Part shown: piece after piece, positions 54,661 through 64,000 of the stretch | Layout: the number at the start of each line of letters is the position of its first letter | Numbering within the stretch: the stretch's first letter is position 1 | Assembly (NCBI RefSeq): GCF_905171775.1 | Contig: NC_053490.1 | Span: 85,146,286 to 85,210,285, forward strand | Origin: Rana temporaria | Taxonomy: Eukaryota > Chordata > Amphibia > Anura > Ranidae | Direction of reading: 5' to 3' | Length of the DNA stretch: 64,000 nucleotides | Notes under the pieces: generated by a model | Told to the model about the DNA's origin: nothing | Database searches by the model: none | Seen by the model: the letters and a program-made list of their open reading frames with translations, nothing else | Position numbers and translations under genes: made by a program

Positions 54661-54889
54661 CCCTAGTTTGCAAAAATGCACTACAGTCCATTTAACATGG
54701 TTTCCTATGGTATACTATCACATCTATGCGTTTTGCAGCCGGTGCATTTTTGGAAAGAGGTTGTGACTTTTCCCCATGTGTTGCATGTAATAGACTTCAA
54801 TGGGTCGCATCAGAATTGCAAGTATTGCATTTGTGATGCGATTTTGATGCGTCTTGTGTTTTTTTCCCTTTAAAAACACTGTATATACA

Positions 54890-55210
54890 GTAGTTGGTTG
54901 CTAAGGAGGGGAAGCCGGCCGCCTTGTCCTTAACAATCGTTGAGTCAGCTTAACAACCTCATCAACATGAGGACAAGGTGCTCCAAGTACTCCCACAGGT
55001 TAAGGGCTTGCGGCCTGGTATAGATCAGGATGGGGGGGGCGCTCGCTTGTCCTATCCCTTTCCTGACCTGCCGGGCTGCATGCTTGGATAAGGGTCTGGT
55101 ATGGAATTTGAGGGGGACCCCATGCCATTTGTTTTTAAAATTTTGGTGTGAGGGATCCCCTCCTAATCCATACCAGACCCAAAGGGCCTAATCCATACCA
55201 GACCCGAAGG
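54890..55210. repeat. Single arm of the giant foldback family
   Basis: 'catcaacatgaggacaaggt', 'aagggtctggtatgg', 'ggggaccccatgccatttg' and 'ccataccagaccc' follow in the same order as in one arm of 13640-15470. No mirrored arm is present. Confidence 0.65.
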
Positions 55211-56290
55211 GTCGATTGATGGCTCTCACTCGACTCCATACCATAGATGTTTGATAGGAGATTCGACATGACGCTGACAATAGCAATCTGTGTCTATCGA
55301 ACCTGTGCGTAACCATAACTCTATTAGTCCAAGATTATTCTACATAGAGGAAAGATTCGACATTAGAGTAACAGTGTTGGGGTAGACCATTTGACATGAA
55401 CGACAAAGATTTGACAAAGCAGTGAAAAACATACAAACGTCTAATTTGTCATTGAAGGCTTATGGTGTCTGTCGAAAGTTCTAAGAAGATTCGACAAGCA
55501 GCTAAACTGTACGACGCTGCAATCGTACATTTCCGGTCAAATGCTCGGCCCATTGGCTATAGAAGAATTTGAATGTTGGTTGACTAGTAAAAATAATTTA
55601 TAAATAGAATTATTACTAATGTTATACAACATTAGAATTCTTCTATAGCTTGTAGGCAAAACATTAGACTGGAAATGTACAATTGCAGCGTCGTACAGTT
55701 TAGCTGCTCCGTCGAATCTTCTTAAGCCCTGTACACATGATCGGATATCTGATGGAATCTAATCAGATGGATTTTTTCGTCAGATATCCGATGAGACTGA
55801 CTTTCATCAGTCTTGCCTACACACCATCGGTCAAAAATCCAACCGTGTCAAAACGCGGTGACGTAAAACACTACGACGTGCTGAGAAAAATGAAGTTCAA
55901 TGCTTCCAAGCATGCATCGACTTGATTCTGAGCATGCGTGGATTTTTGACCGATGGACTTCCACACAGACAATCGTTTTTTTTTCTATCGTTTTTTTATC
56001 CATAGAAAAAATTTAAAACATGTTCTATTTTTTTTCACCGATGGAAAACAAACCGATGGGGCCCACACACGATCGGTTTGACCGATGAAAACAGTCCATT
56101 GGAACATTCGACAGACACCATAAGCCTTCAATGACAGATTCAACCTTAATTCATTTGGATTTTCAGACGAATGCATTTTTTAACGAAACAAAATAAATAA
56201 AAATGAATTTCGGCAGTAACTAAATAAATTTATTTTTCGGACGAAAACGAAATTCCAAAACTAAATATTTCAGTGTTCACATGTCTATTG
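55211..56290. mobile_element. Foldback MITE, copy 2, interrupted by a Harbinger MITE
   Basis: The palindromic core at 55445-55720 and the right part at 56103-56290 correspond to 49240-49740. It is split at 55725 by a MITE. 'tattagtccaagattattct' at 55321 is shared with 48708. Confidence 0.65.
55726..56102. mobile_element. Harbinger-type MITE nested in the foldback MITE
   Basis: The left end AAGCCCTGTACACATGATCGG is clear and the family block 'aatgcttccaagcatgcatc' is present. The right end stops within 'gaaaacagtccat' without the GTGTAC terminus. It interrupts 'gaatcttctt|tgaacattc' of the host repeat. Confidence 0.65.
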
Positions 56291-56620
56291 GTGTATCAGA
56301 TTTTTTCTGGTAGTGGATTTGGACCGAACTCTTTACATCAGATTTGAGTGTAAGTACTGTGTATTCTAGCCGGGTTTTCTTTGTAACACCAGCTAAGTAC
56401 TAATTTGAATTGGTTAGTTCACCTGTAACCTAATGATGACACATTAGAGCAGTATATAGGTGGTGACTAGTTCCAATAGGTTATGACTAAGTGCTAACAT
56501 TTGCGCAAAACGCGTCTACCTCTTTGTCCCCTGCTCTATCTGCCAACCACTTGTCATATGAAGCTTCAATAAAAGGATTTTTGGAAGTGCAGCCGTCCGG
56601 AATTATTTCTTCATGTTACA
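56291..56620. repeat. Possible Penelope-like 3' remnant with hammerhead-like motif
   Basis: At 56485-56516, 'gactaa' is followed by a GTGC/GCGC hairpin and AAAACGCGTC, the same tail as the motif at 59301. 'aataaaaggatttttggaag' follows about 60 bp on. No borders were found. Confidence 0.35.
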
Positions 56621-56851
56621 CAGCATGCGAGCTGGGCTAGCACCTGACTAGTGTGTGTGGGGATTAACCAGAGACTCACTCACCTGGAGCAGCTTTTCTT
56701 TTTTCATATAGTTTTGAAATGCTTTTGTTCAACAAGCAGATCAGTTTTTTTAGCTTGACTATATACATATCATAGTCATATATTTACACATATTACTGCT
56801 TTGAGAACCTGTGAATTGGCTCACCTATTTTAATGACTAATAAACATGATA

Positions 56852-57571
56852 CAGTAAAACCTTGGTTTGAGAGTAACTTGGTTTGAGAGCGTTTTGCAAG
56901 ACAAGCAAAATGTTTTAATAAATTTTGCCTTGATATACAAGCGATGTCTTGATATAAGAGTAGCATCATGTCACAACTGAGTATAAAAAAGAAGAGAGGA
57001 GCCTCTAAGTGTAGCAATATGGTTACATTTAATGAAGGTACAACATTTAACAACTTATTGCTACACATAGGCCGCGTATACACGATCAGTCCATCCGATG
57101 AAAACGGACTGAAGGACAGTTGTCTTAAGTTAACCGATGACTGATGGTCCGTCACGCCTACACACCATAGGTTAAATAACCGATCGTGTCAGAGCGCGGT
57201 GACGTAAAACACAACGACGTGCTAAAAAAACGAAGTTTAATGCTTCCAAGCATGCGTCGACTTGATTCTGAGCATGCGTGGATTTTTAACCGATGCTTTT
57301 GCATACTAACGATCGGTTTTGACCTATCGGTTAGGCGTCCATCGGTTCAATGTTAAAGCAAATTCTCATTTTTTTGACCGAAGGTTAAATAACCTATGGG
57401 GTCTACACACCTTCAGACCGTTCTCCTCTGGCGATCCTATCGTGTGTACGAGGCCTTAGAGGTGCCTCTCTTCTGTTTTATACCCTGTAAAAAAATGCTT
57501 TGATATACAAGTGCTTTGGATTACAAGCATGTTTCTGGAACGAATTATGCTCGCAAACCAAGGTTTTACTG
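56852..57571. mobile_element. Tc1/mariner-pogo-like MITE, copy 2
   Basis: TA-flanked (56850-56851, 57572-57573), with ends CAGTAAAACCTTGGTTTG and CAAACCAAGGTTTTACTG. It is in the opposite orientation to copy 1. The element at 57070-57455 is inserted in it. Confidence 0.8.
57070..57455. mobile_element. Harbinger-type MITE with empty-site evidence
   Basis: Ends GGCCGCGTATACACGATC and ATCGTGTGTACGAGGCC. The flanks are ata (57067-57069) and tta (57456-57458). The uninterrupted paralogue at 2215-2539 reads ...cacttagagg... at this point. This shows a single TTA target in the empty site and fixes the 3-bp duplication of the family. Confidence 0.85.
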
Positions 57572-57737
57572 TATTCTGGTTGTGTAATCGCATTGCCAAT
57601 TACTAGTAATAGGATGCACCTTGTACTTTTTGGCAGTCTACCTACCAGATGCTAGGAGGTAAGCATTGCCTAGACATAAAAACCAGGAGACTGTTGAGGA
57701 AAGATAAAGAAAAGATTGTGGAGTAAATATAAAGAAA

Positions 57738-58462
57738 TTGGGCCAGATTCTCGTAGAATCCGCGGTGGCGTAGCGTAAGCCATTTACACTACGCCGCCGC
57801 AACTTACTGGAGCAAGTGCCGTATTCTCAAAGCACTTGCTTCGTAATTTGCGGCGGTGTAATGTAAATGGCCCGGCGTAAGGCCGCGTAATTCAAAGGAG
57901 GTGGCTTGTATTTAAATTAAGCGCGCCCCCACGCCGATCGAACTGCGCATGCGCCGGCCGTAAAAATAGCCCAGTGCGCATGCTCCAACTCACGTCGGAA
58001 AACGCCAATGAAGCCGACGTGAGCGTCATTTACGCAAATCCCTATTCGCGAACGACTTAGGAAAACGATTTAAACGACGGAAAAAGACGACGCTGTCCCG
58101 AGGCCATACTTAACATGGCATACGACGGACCTTCGTAAACTTACCCCTCATATAGCAGGGGTAAGTTTACGCTTACGGAAACAACGTAAACGACGACGAG
58201 GCGGCGCAAAAACGTTCGGGAATCGGCATTTCAGGCTCATTTGCATAGTCAAATGAGAAAACGACGTAAACGCCACCTAGCGGCCGGCGTAACATTACAT
58301 TTAATATCCGACGGTGTAAGACTATTACGCCAGTCGGATCTTAGCGTAAATCCGGCGTATCATGTTTTCTGGATAGAAAACAATGCTACACCGGCGGGAA
58401 ATTCGAATTACGCCGGTGTATCTGTAGATACATGGCGTAATTCTTTTGAGAATCTGGCCCAA
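57738..58462. mobile_element. 'gggccagat' MITE, copy 5, complete
   Basis: Ends TTGGGCCAGATTCTCGTAGA and TTGAGAATCTGGCCCAA are inverted. The interior is CpG-rich with 'catgcgccggccg' and 'ccacctagcggccggcgtaa' blocks. Confidence 0.7.
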
Positions 58463-59109
58463 AGAGTTGTATGATGGCTTCATAAATTGTAGATGGATGA
58501 CTTTCTGCCCACCATTGTTTTACAGTGTAATGTGTCATGTGCAAATATAACAAACCGTCCTTTATGTCCCTCGTTATTAACCTGTTTGTTTATATATGAG
58601 CCTGATCTACATTTTTGGGTTTATCTTTTGTCTGTCTGTGCTACAACAGGACGGCCGGTCACACTGGGCAATCACACCACCAGCCTATTAGATCTGAAAA
58701 AATAAGTCATTTAGTAATAGGCCAGGAAGGAAGCTGTCTGCTTGTCTATTTCCTCTCTTGGAAAAAAAATGTCTTTACTGTGCCATAGATAAAACAATGC
58801 ATTTATTCTAGGATTCTTAAAGGGGAATTAATATATATTTATACAGTATATATATTTATGCAGTGAGGGAAAAACGTATTTGATCCCCTGCTGATTTTGT
58901 ACGTTTGCCCATGGACAAAGAAATGATCGGTCTATAATTTTAATGGTAGGTTTATTTTAACAGTGAGACAGAATAACAACAAAAATATGTAGAAAAACAC
59001 ATTTCAAAAAAGTTATACATCGATTTGCATTTTAATGAGTGAAATAAGTATTTGATCCACTATCAATCGGCAAAATTTCTGCCTCCCAGGTGTCTTCTAT
59101 ACAGGTATG

Positions 59110-59742
59110 CCAGCCCACCTTGCACCATTTGCTGCACGCAGCACTTGTTTTCTAGGTTGGTGAGTGTGGTTGGTTCATTATCCATGATTTATTTAACATC
59201 TACATTACCTTGACTTATTTATATTGGCTTACTATATAATAACATCAAAACCTTTTAATATCCTCTAGGAATTCTGCTGCTGACGAGTGGACATATCCAC
59301 AAAACGCGTAGAGTTATACTTGATGCTACAGTTACACCTCATATGGAATTCCACTTACCTACTTACTACGTATTATTACTACATATTGTTTAGTGGATTT
59401 ACCTAGGTTCATACATGGGTGCCGAGCATGTTGCCTTTGGCAATTTTATTGCCATACTATTTTCTACAACAATTTTTTATATATCCAATATTGTAATTTT
59501 ATGCTTCTATGTATATACCTTTCCATCATGTGAATGCTCTGTGCATGTAAATTATGTATATACCAAATATATTACTTACTATACTCAGATTCATGTTACT
59601 AATTATTTATTTACTTATTTATTCTCACCTCCACTATTCTATTGCTTCATTTAAAGTCCCAATTACCCTCTTAAACGTACCTATTACCGGGATGGAGGCA
59701 CTCAATTGTGCCTCATTCAAAGTCCCAACCTCCCCCTTTTCG
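59110..59742. mobile_element. Penelope-like/retroelement insertion 1 in Tc1
   Basis: Target duplication tctata(c/a)aggtatg (59096-59109, 59743-59756; 14 bp, one mismatch). It contains the hammerhead-like core at 59280 and ends 'cccaacctcccccttttcg', similar in style to the tail of the 45644 element ('gacacttccccctttttc'). No RT is present. Confidence 0.6.
59280..59310 (+). ncRNA. Hammerhead-ribozyme-like core, best match in window
   Basis: CTGACGA (59280-59286) is an exact CUGANGA. The 5-bp stem II GTGGA/TCCAC with loop CATA follows (59287-59300), then AAAAC (59301-59305; G of GAAA changed to A) and GCGTAGAG. One core change probably abolishes cleavage. Confidence 0.5.
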
Positions 59743-60220
59743 TCTATAAAGGTATGAGCTGAGATTAGGAGCACTCTCTTAAAGGGAGTTCTCCTAATCT
59801 CAGCTTGTTACTTGTATAAAAGACACATGTCCACAGAAGCAATCAACCAGATTCCACTGTCCGGGTAAGAACTTCCTTCCCTCAGCCAGGCCATTGAAAA
59901 TGGGTCTTGGATGGGTATTTCAACATGACAATGGCCCAAAACACACGACCAAGGCAACAAATGAGTGGCTTAAGAAGAAGCACATTAAGGTCCTGGGGTA
60001 GCCTAACCAGTCTCCAGACCTCAGTCCCATAGAAAATATATGGAGGGAGCTGAAGGTTAGAGTTACCAAACGTCAGCATCGAAACCTTAATGACTCGGAG
60101 AGGATCTGCAAAGAGGAGTGGGACAAAATCCCTCCTGAGATGTGTGAAAACCTGGTGGCCAACTACAAGAAACATCTGACCTCTGTTATTGCCAACAAGG
60201 GTTTTGCCACCAAGTACTAA
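59743..60220 (+). pseudogene. Tc1 transposase C-terminal remnant
   Basis: 59743-59870 is Tc1 5' sequence, including an inverted 'gagattaggagcactc' / 'gttctcctaatctc' hairpin. The coding remnant (about 59900-60220) has 'QHDNGPKHT' (second catalytic Asp, 59927) and 'LSPIENIW' (catalytic Glu, 60032), the D34E spacing of Tc1. It then ends '...GFATKY' and TAA at 60218-60220. A TAG at 59999-60001 replaces an expected Trp codon. The DNA-binding domain and first Asp are deleted. Confidence 0.85.
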
Positions 60221-60281
60221 GTCATGTTTTGTGAAGGGGTCAAATACTTATTTCACTCAATAAAATGCAAATCAAATTATA

Positions 60282-61557
60282 TGTGATAATTGTGTGACTG
60301 ACGCAGAAAAAATAATAATGTGTCAATACATTTTAAAGGTGAATTATTGGATGCGAAAACGTGTAGAGGCTTCTGGGTAATGCCAACGTCACTTCCTGCC
60401 CCAACCCACACCAAATCAAGGCTTGGACCGCACGCCTACCCTGGGGAACTGAACGATACATGTCAACCCCAAAAGCATTGCTGGTAAGACTCTGTGCCGG
60501 TCCTTAGGCACTATACTTTGTGAGTGAAAACCTTTTTTACATGTTTTACTAAACAAAGCATAATATATTGCGCAATGATGACTGTTTGCTTTCTATGATA
60601 CCCTGGGATAAACCAATGTGGAGGTGTATGGAGCGATTACTGAAAACCTTCAGATTTACTCATATGTGTGGAGTGGTTAACCCTGACATAAATCAAAGGC
60701 GTTTGTTTATCTTTTTTCTGGTGAGTGTTCATTTCAGAAAGAGGTGGTGTTATCACGAATTGGTGGATAAAAGCCTTTTTCAGTCACGGATGTGGATTTG
60801 TGTACATGGGATGTATATAGCTTATCATCTCTGAAGAGAAACACTGGCACTATTTTTTCTGAATTATATAATCATTCTGTCAAGTTTATGTTTTTTTATT
60901 AACATATAAGGAATATCACTTGTTTATTTTTTTATTTTGTTCACTTAAAAGTGTTGTAAAGGAAAAAAAAATGTGCCTAAAATTAATGTCTGCAAGGTAG
61001 ACAGACAGAATAGTGTAATGATTCTGTTAAAAAACAAGTAAATACCTATTAAATTCCTTCATCTATATCACCTCCGGCATTCTAGTTTCTGTTCTCTCAT
61101 TCACTTCCTGGTTTGCGGCGCTCGTTCATGTAAGAACTACATTACCAGAGTGCATTGCGGCACGCCCAGTAATTCACACCTCCTTGAAGTCTCTAACACG
61201 TAGAGAGCGTACTGCCGCACAGATGTCGTTCCCAGGAGGGGGTGAGCACGTTACTGACCACCGCAGTAAAGCCTCCCTTCACGGTGGTGAGTAACAATCA
61301 GACAAGCAGGAAGTGAACAGAACAGAGAAGAAATAGAGCAACTTCTGAGCAAAAACGAACAATGAGGAAGTGAAAAGAGGAATGTCTGCAGGTAAAGGAT
61401 GCTTATTATGAAAACATTTTCTTTCCTTTACAACCCCTTTAACATGCACTTGAGAAATTACAGTATTGATGGGTTTTTGAATATTTACTGTTCGAAGAGT
61501 AGTGGTGAGATATAATTATTACTAGGGTTGGCACAGCTATCACCTTTTTTCCTGTGA
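60282..61557. mobile_element. Retroelement (Penelope-like?) insertion 2 in Tc1
   Basis: A perfect 14-bp duplication caaatcaaattata (60268-60281, 61558-61571) flanks 1276 bp. 'gcgaaaacgtgtagagg' near 60353 resembles the tail of the hammerhead-like motifs. A TTAA MITE sits inside at 60949-61438. No RT is found; the class is inferred from the long duplication and the motif. Confidence 0.55.
60949..61438. mobile_element. TTAA MITE ('acaacccctttaa' family), copy 3
   Basis: TTAA at 60945-60948 and 61439-61442, with inverted ends 'gttgtaaagg' and 'cctttacaac'. It is nested inside retroelement insertion 2. Confidence 0.75.
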
Positions 61558-61643
61558 CAAATCAAATTATAACCTTTTTTGAAATGCGTTTTCCTGTATT
61601 TGTGTGTTGGTATTCTGTCTCTCACTGGTAAAATAAACTTTTA

Positions 61644-62016
61644 GTCCCCTTTCGCCCTGCAGTCTCAGTGTGAAAGCCCCTGGGCTTTCACACTAAGGCG
61701 ATGCGCTGGCGGTACGGCTCCAAAAGTCCTGCCAGCAGTATCTTTGGAGCGGTGAGGAGCGGTGTGTTTACCACTCCTCCACTGCTCCTTCCCATTGAAA
61801 ACAATGAGACACCGTGGCTATACCGTCGGTAATGCGCCTCTGTAGAGGTGCATTGCCAGCGGTATTAACCATTTTTCGGCCGCTAGCATGGGTTAAAACC
61901 GCACCGCCAGCGGCCGAATACTGCCGCAATTCTGCATCAATTCCGACGTTATAGCGGCGCTAAAAATTGCAGCGCAATACCGCCACCGCACCTCCCACCC
62001 TGGTGTGAAAGGGGCC
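61644..62016. mobile_element. MITE with TTA duplication in Tc1
   Basis: TTA at 61641-61643 and 62017-62019. Ends GTCCCCTTTCGCCC and GTGAAAGGGGCC are inverted. It carries internal 'tttcacactaaggcg', 'gcggccgaata' and 'tagcggcgctaaaa' blocks. The 3-bp TTA target points to PIF/Harbinger. Confidence 0.7.
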
Positions 62017-62136
62017 TTAGACTGATCATTTCTTTGTCAGTGGGCAAACGTACAAAATCAGAAGGGGGTCAAATACTATTTCCCTCACTGTAAACAGTAT
62101 ATTTATACAGTGTGTGTGTGTATTGGAGTTTTTTAA

Positions 62137-62990
62137 CCACTTAAGGACCTCCTACCAATGACCTACGTCGGCAAAATGGCGTGGCTGGGCACTTTAAGAG
62201 CCCAGCCATGGGTAGCCGGCGCACGCATGCGACCTGGTCCGAAGCTCAGTGACCACGTCCGCGGGACCCACAGACCCGATCGCCGCCGGTGTCCCGCGAT
62301 CAGTCACAGGAGCTGAAGAACGGGGAGAGGTAAGTGTACACCTTCCCCGTTCTTCTGTGTGGCAGTGTTCCCTGATATAGGGAACGATGATCAGTGACGT
62401 CACGCCTACAGCCACGCCCCCCTACAGTAAGAATCACTCCCATAGGGCACACTTAACCCCTTAGCGTTCCCTAGTGGTTTACCCCTTCACTACCAGTGTC
62501 ATTTTCACAGTAATCAGTGCATTTTTATATCACTTTTCGCTGTGAAAATGACAATGGTCCCAAAAATGTGTCAAAAGTGTCCGATGTGTCCGCCATAATG
62601 TCGCAGTCACGAAAAAAATCGCTGATCGCTGCCATTACTAGTAAAAAAATATATATTAATAAAAATGCCATAAAACTATCCCCTATTTTGTAAATGCTAT
62701 AACTTTTGCGCAAACTAATCAATAAACGATTATTGCGATTTTTTTTACCAAAAACATGCAGAAAAATACGTATCGGCCTAAACTGAGGAAAAATATTTTT
62801 TTTTTATATAAACCGCAAAGGTGATCAAATACCACCAAAAGAAAGCTCTATTTGTGGGGAAAAAACAACGCCAATTTTGTTTGGGAGCCACGTTGCACGA
62901 CCGCGCAATTGTCAGTTAAAGCGAAGCAGTGTCGAATTGCAAAAACTGGCCAGGTCTTTACCTGCAAAGAGGAATTTGTCATCTAGCCAT
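62137..62990. repeat. TTAA-family element, left end intact
   Basis: TTAA at 62133-62136, then CCACTTAAGGACCTCC. The interior matches 8040-8450 ('gtccgccataatgtcgcagt', 'acgtatcggcctaaactgag') and 12300-12370 ('gaaagctctatttgtggggaa'). The right terminus is not present. Confidence 0.6.
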
Positions 62991-62999
62991 GTAGCCCAT

Positions 63000-63180
63000 A
63001 CTTAATCGATTTACAAGCACAGCACATCCGATTGGAGTTGGACCACTTGGCCTTCGGGAGAAGGATTAAAACCCATCTCTTCTGAGGTCAAAGGGTTTCA
63101 CTCACGGAATGGATACAGCGCCCAGAGGCGATTCAGTTTGCATGTGTTGCGCTATATACGTTTTTCACTCACTCACTCAG
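63000..63180. repeat. SINE/LINE 3' tail
   Basis: 'aaacccatctcttctgagg', 'gcgattcagtttgcatgtg' and 'gcgctatata' followed by 'cactcactcactcag'. The last part is shared with the fragment at 16940-17004. The short tandem tail is typical of L2/CR1-mobilised elements. Confidence 0.55.
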
Positions 63181-63660
63181 CCCATCTGTGCACTTAGGTG
63201 TCTTTGTAAAGTGTTAAAGCATTATTAACATTATTAACTACTATTTCCAAAAGGCAATAGTAGGGACTTAGGGTCTCAATAGAGTGGAAAACCTGTAGCA
63301 TGGAGTCTGCGGACCCCAAAGAATGGAGGAGCACAATTGGTTCAGTTGGGTAAAAAAAGATTTGGGGCCAGCGGCGGTGCGTCCATAGGGACGCAGGAGC
63401 GCCGCCCTCTCTGGCTCGCTCACAGCCAGTAAAATATACAGATTCATACACTGTATGAATCTGTATATTTTCGCCGCTGCCGCCCACTATTCAGCTGGCC
63501 GGAAGTTGAGCGCCGGTCAGCTGAATAGCTCATCCTCGGGACGTACCGGCCGTACGTCCGAGGATAAGACTGACAGGCGTCTCAGCCAATCAGGTAACCT
63601 GATTGGCTGAAGCGTCATCGAGGGCGGGACGAGGGACATCGAGGGACGTAGAAGCCATAA
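63181..63660. other. Inverted-repeat-rich sequence, no gene
   Basis: It contains inverted pairs 'tacagattcatacactg' / 'cagtgtatgaatctgta'-type (63437-63470), 'tcagctggccgg' / 'ccggtcagctga' and 'atcctcgggacgta' / 'tacgtccgaggat'. Probably a MITE end leading into the minisatellite. Confidence 0.4.
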
Positions 63661-63689
63661 AGGTAAGTGCCAGGGGGGGTACTGGGCAT

Positions 63690-64000
63690 GGTGGCTACAA
63701 GTGGGGGCACAGTGGCTACAAGTGGAGGCATAGTGGCTACAAGTGGGGGCATAGTGGCAACAATTGGGGGCACAGTGGCAACAATTGGGGGCACAGTGGT
63801 GACAATTGGGGGCACAGTGGCAACAATTGGGGGCACAGTGGCAACAATTGGGGGCACAATGGCAACAATTGGGGGCACAGTGGCTGTGTTTGATGGCATA
63901 GTGGTGACAATTGATGGCACAGTAGCTGCGTTTGATGGTATGGCACAGTGGCTGTGTTTTGATGGCATGGCACGGTGGCTGCGTTTTGATGGCATGGCAC
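63690..64000. repeat. 21-bp minisatellite running off the window
   Basis: 'gtggcaacaattgggggcaca' units repeat, followed by 'tggctgtgtttgatggcat' variants to the window end. Frames on both strands (NNWGHSG-like) are periodic artefacts. Confidence 0.9.

Larger units (their letters stand above)
58861..62090 (+). mobile_element. Tc1 transposon broken by three later insertions
   Basis: Ends CAGTGAGGGAAAAACGTATT and TATTTCCCTCACTG are inverted, with TA after the right end; the expected TA before the left end now reads TG. 'gatcccctgctgattttgta' and its complement sit inside both ends. The insertions are 59110-59742, 60282-61557 and 61644-62016. Without them only about 0.9 kb remains, so most of the transposase was deleted earlier. 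Confidence 0.85.

Noticed and set aside
63603..64000. Frames with NNWGHSG or ATVPPIV repeats
   Set aside because: Both come from a 21-bp repeat read on the two strands. There is no unique sequence.
1..64000. Host protein-coding gene
   Set aside because: I looked for exons with splice sites and family motifs outside transposons and found none I could defend.

Overview
This window is non-coding, repeat-dense vertebrate DNA. It has no operon structure, its ORFs are interrupted by introns or degraded, and most of what can be identified is transposable elements. The combination of Ty3/gypsy elements of the Tf1/sushi type, a Penelope-like element with a GIY-YIG nuclease, Tc1, PIF/Harbinger, hAT and many CpG-rich MITEs with long inverted repeats fits an anuran amphibian, probably a large-genome (ranid-like) frog. 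That organism call is inference; no host gene exon was recognised anywhere.

Region by region: 1-5.2 kb holds small DNA-transposon MITEs in unrecognised sequence. 5.2-15.5 kb is dominated by two very large palindromic (foldback) elements at 5.83-7.97 kb and 13.64-15.47 kb, with TTAA-flanked elements, hAT MITEs and a tRNA-derived SINE between them. 16.67-18.21 kb is an internally deleted sushi-type LTR element on the minus strand with a perfect 5-bp target duplication. 20.01-26.41 kb is a nearly complete PIF/Harbinger transposon with 39-bp terminal inverted repeats and a TTA duplication. It carries three genes: a DDE transposase (+), a Myb/SANT-like protein (-) and a MADF-type protein (+). All but the last exon of the third gene are damaged or uncertain. 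26.6-35 kb is a field of MITEs, several of which have termini like those of the 20-26 kb Harbinger element.

36.8-48.3 kb is a four-level nest. A dispersed repeat is split first by a hAT element swollen with a 1.3-kb minisatellite and then by a very young sushi-type chromovirus (LTRs differ by two substitutions plus one tandem-repeat unit). The chromovirus pol is itself split by a Penelope-like element with a 19-bp target duplication. The chromovirus shows a -1 frameshift heptamer GGGAAAC at the gag/pol overlap, a PBS complementary to the predicted 5' end of its own RNA (self-priming), a full set of pol domains and a C-terminal chromodomain. 48.3-58.5 kb holds more MITEs, a second Penelope-like insertion with the same inverted-terminal architecture (51.47-52.46 kb) and several minisatellites. 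58.86-62.09 kb is a broken Tc1 element carrying three separate later insertions. The window ends in a TTAA-family repeat, a SINE/LINE tail and a minisatellite running off the edge.

The best-supported points of interest are the three-gene Harbinger element and its likely MITE dependants, the self-priming plus PEG10-type frameshift signals of the sushi elements, and a set of Penelope-like insertions that carry hammerhead-ribozyme-like cores and inverted 3' ends.
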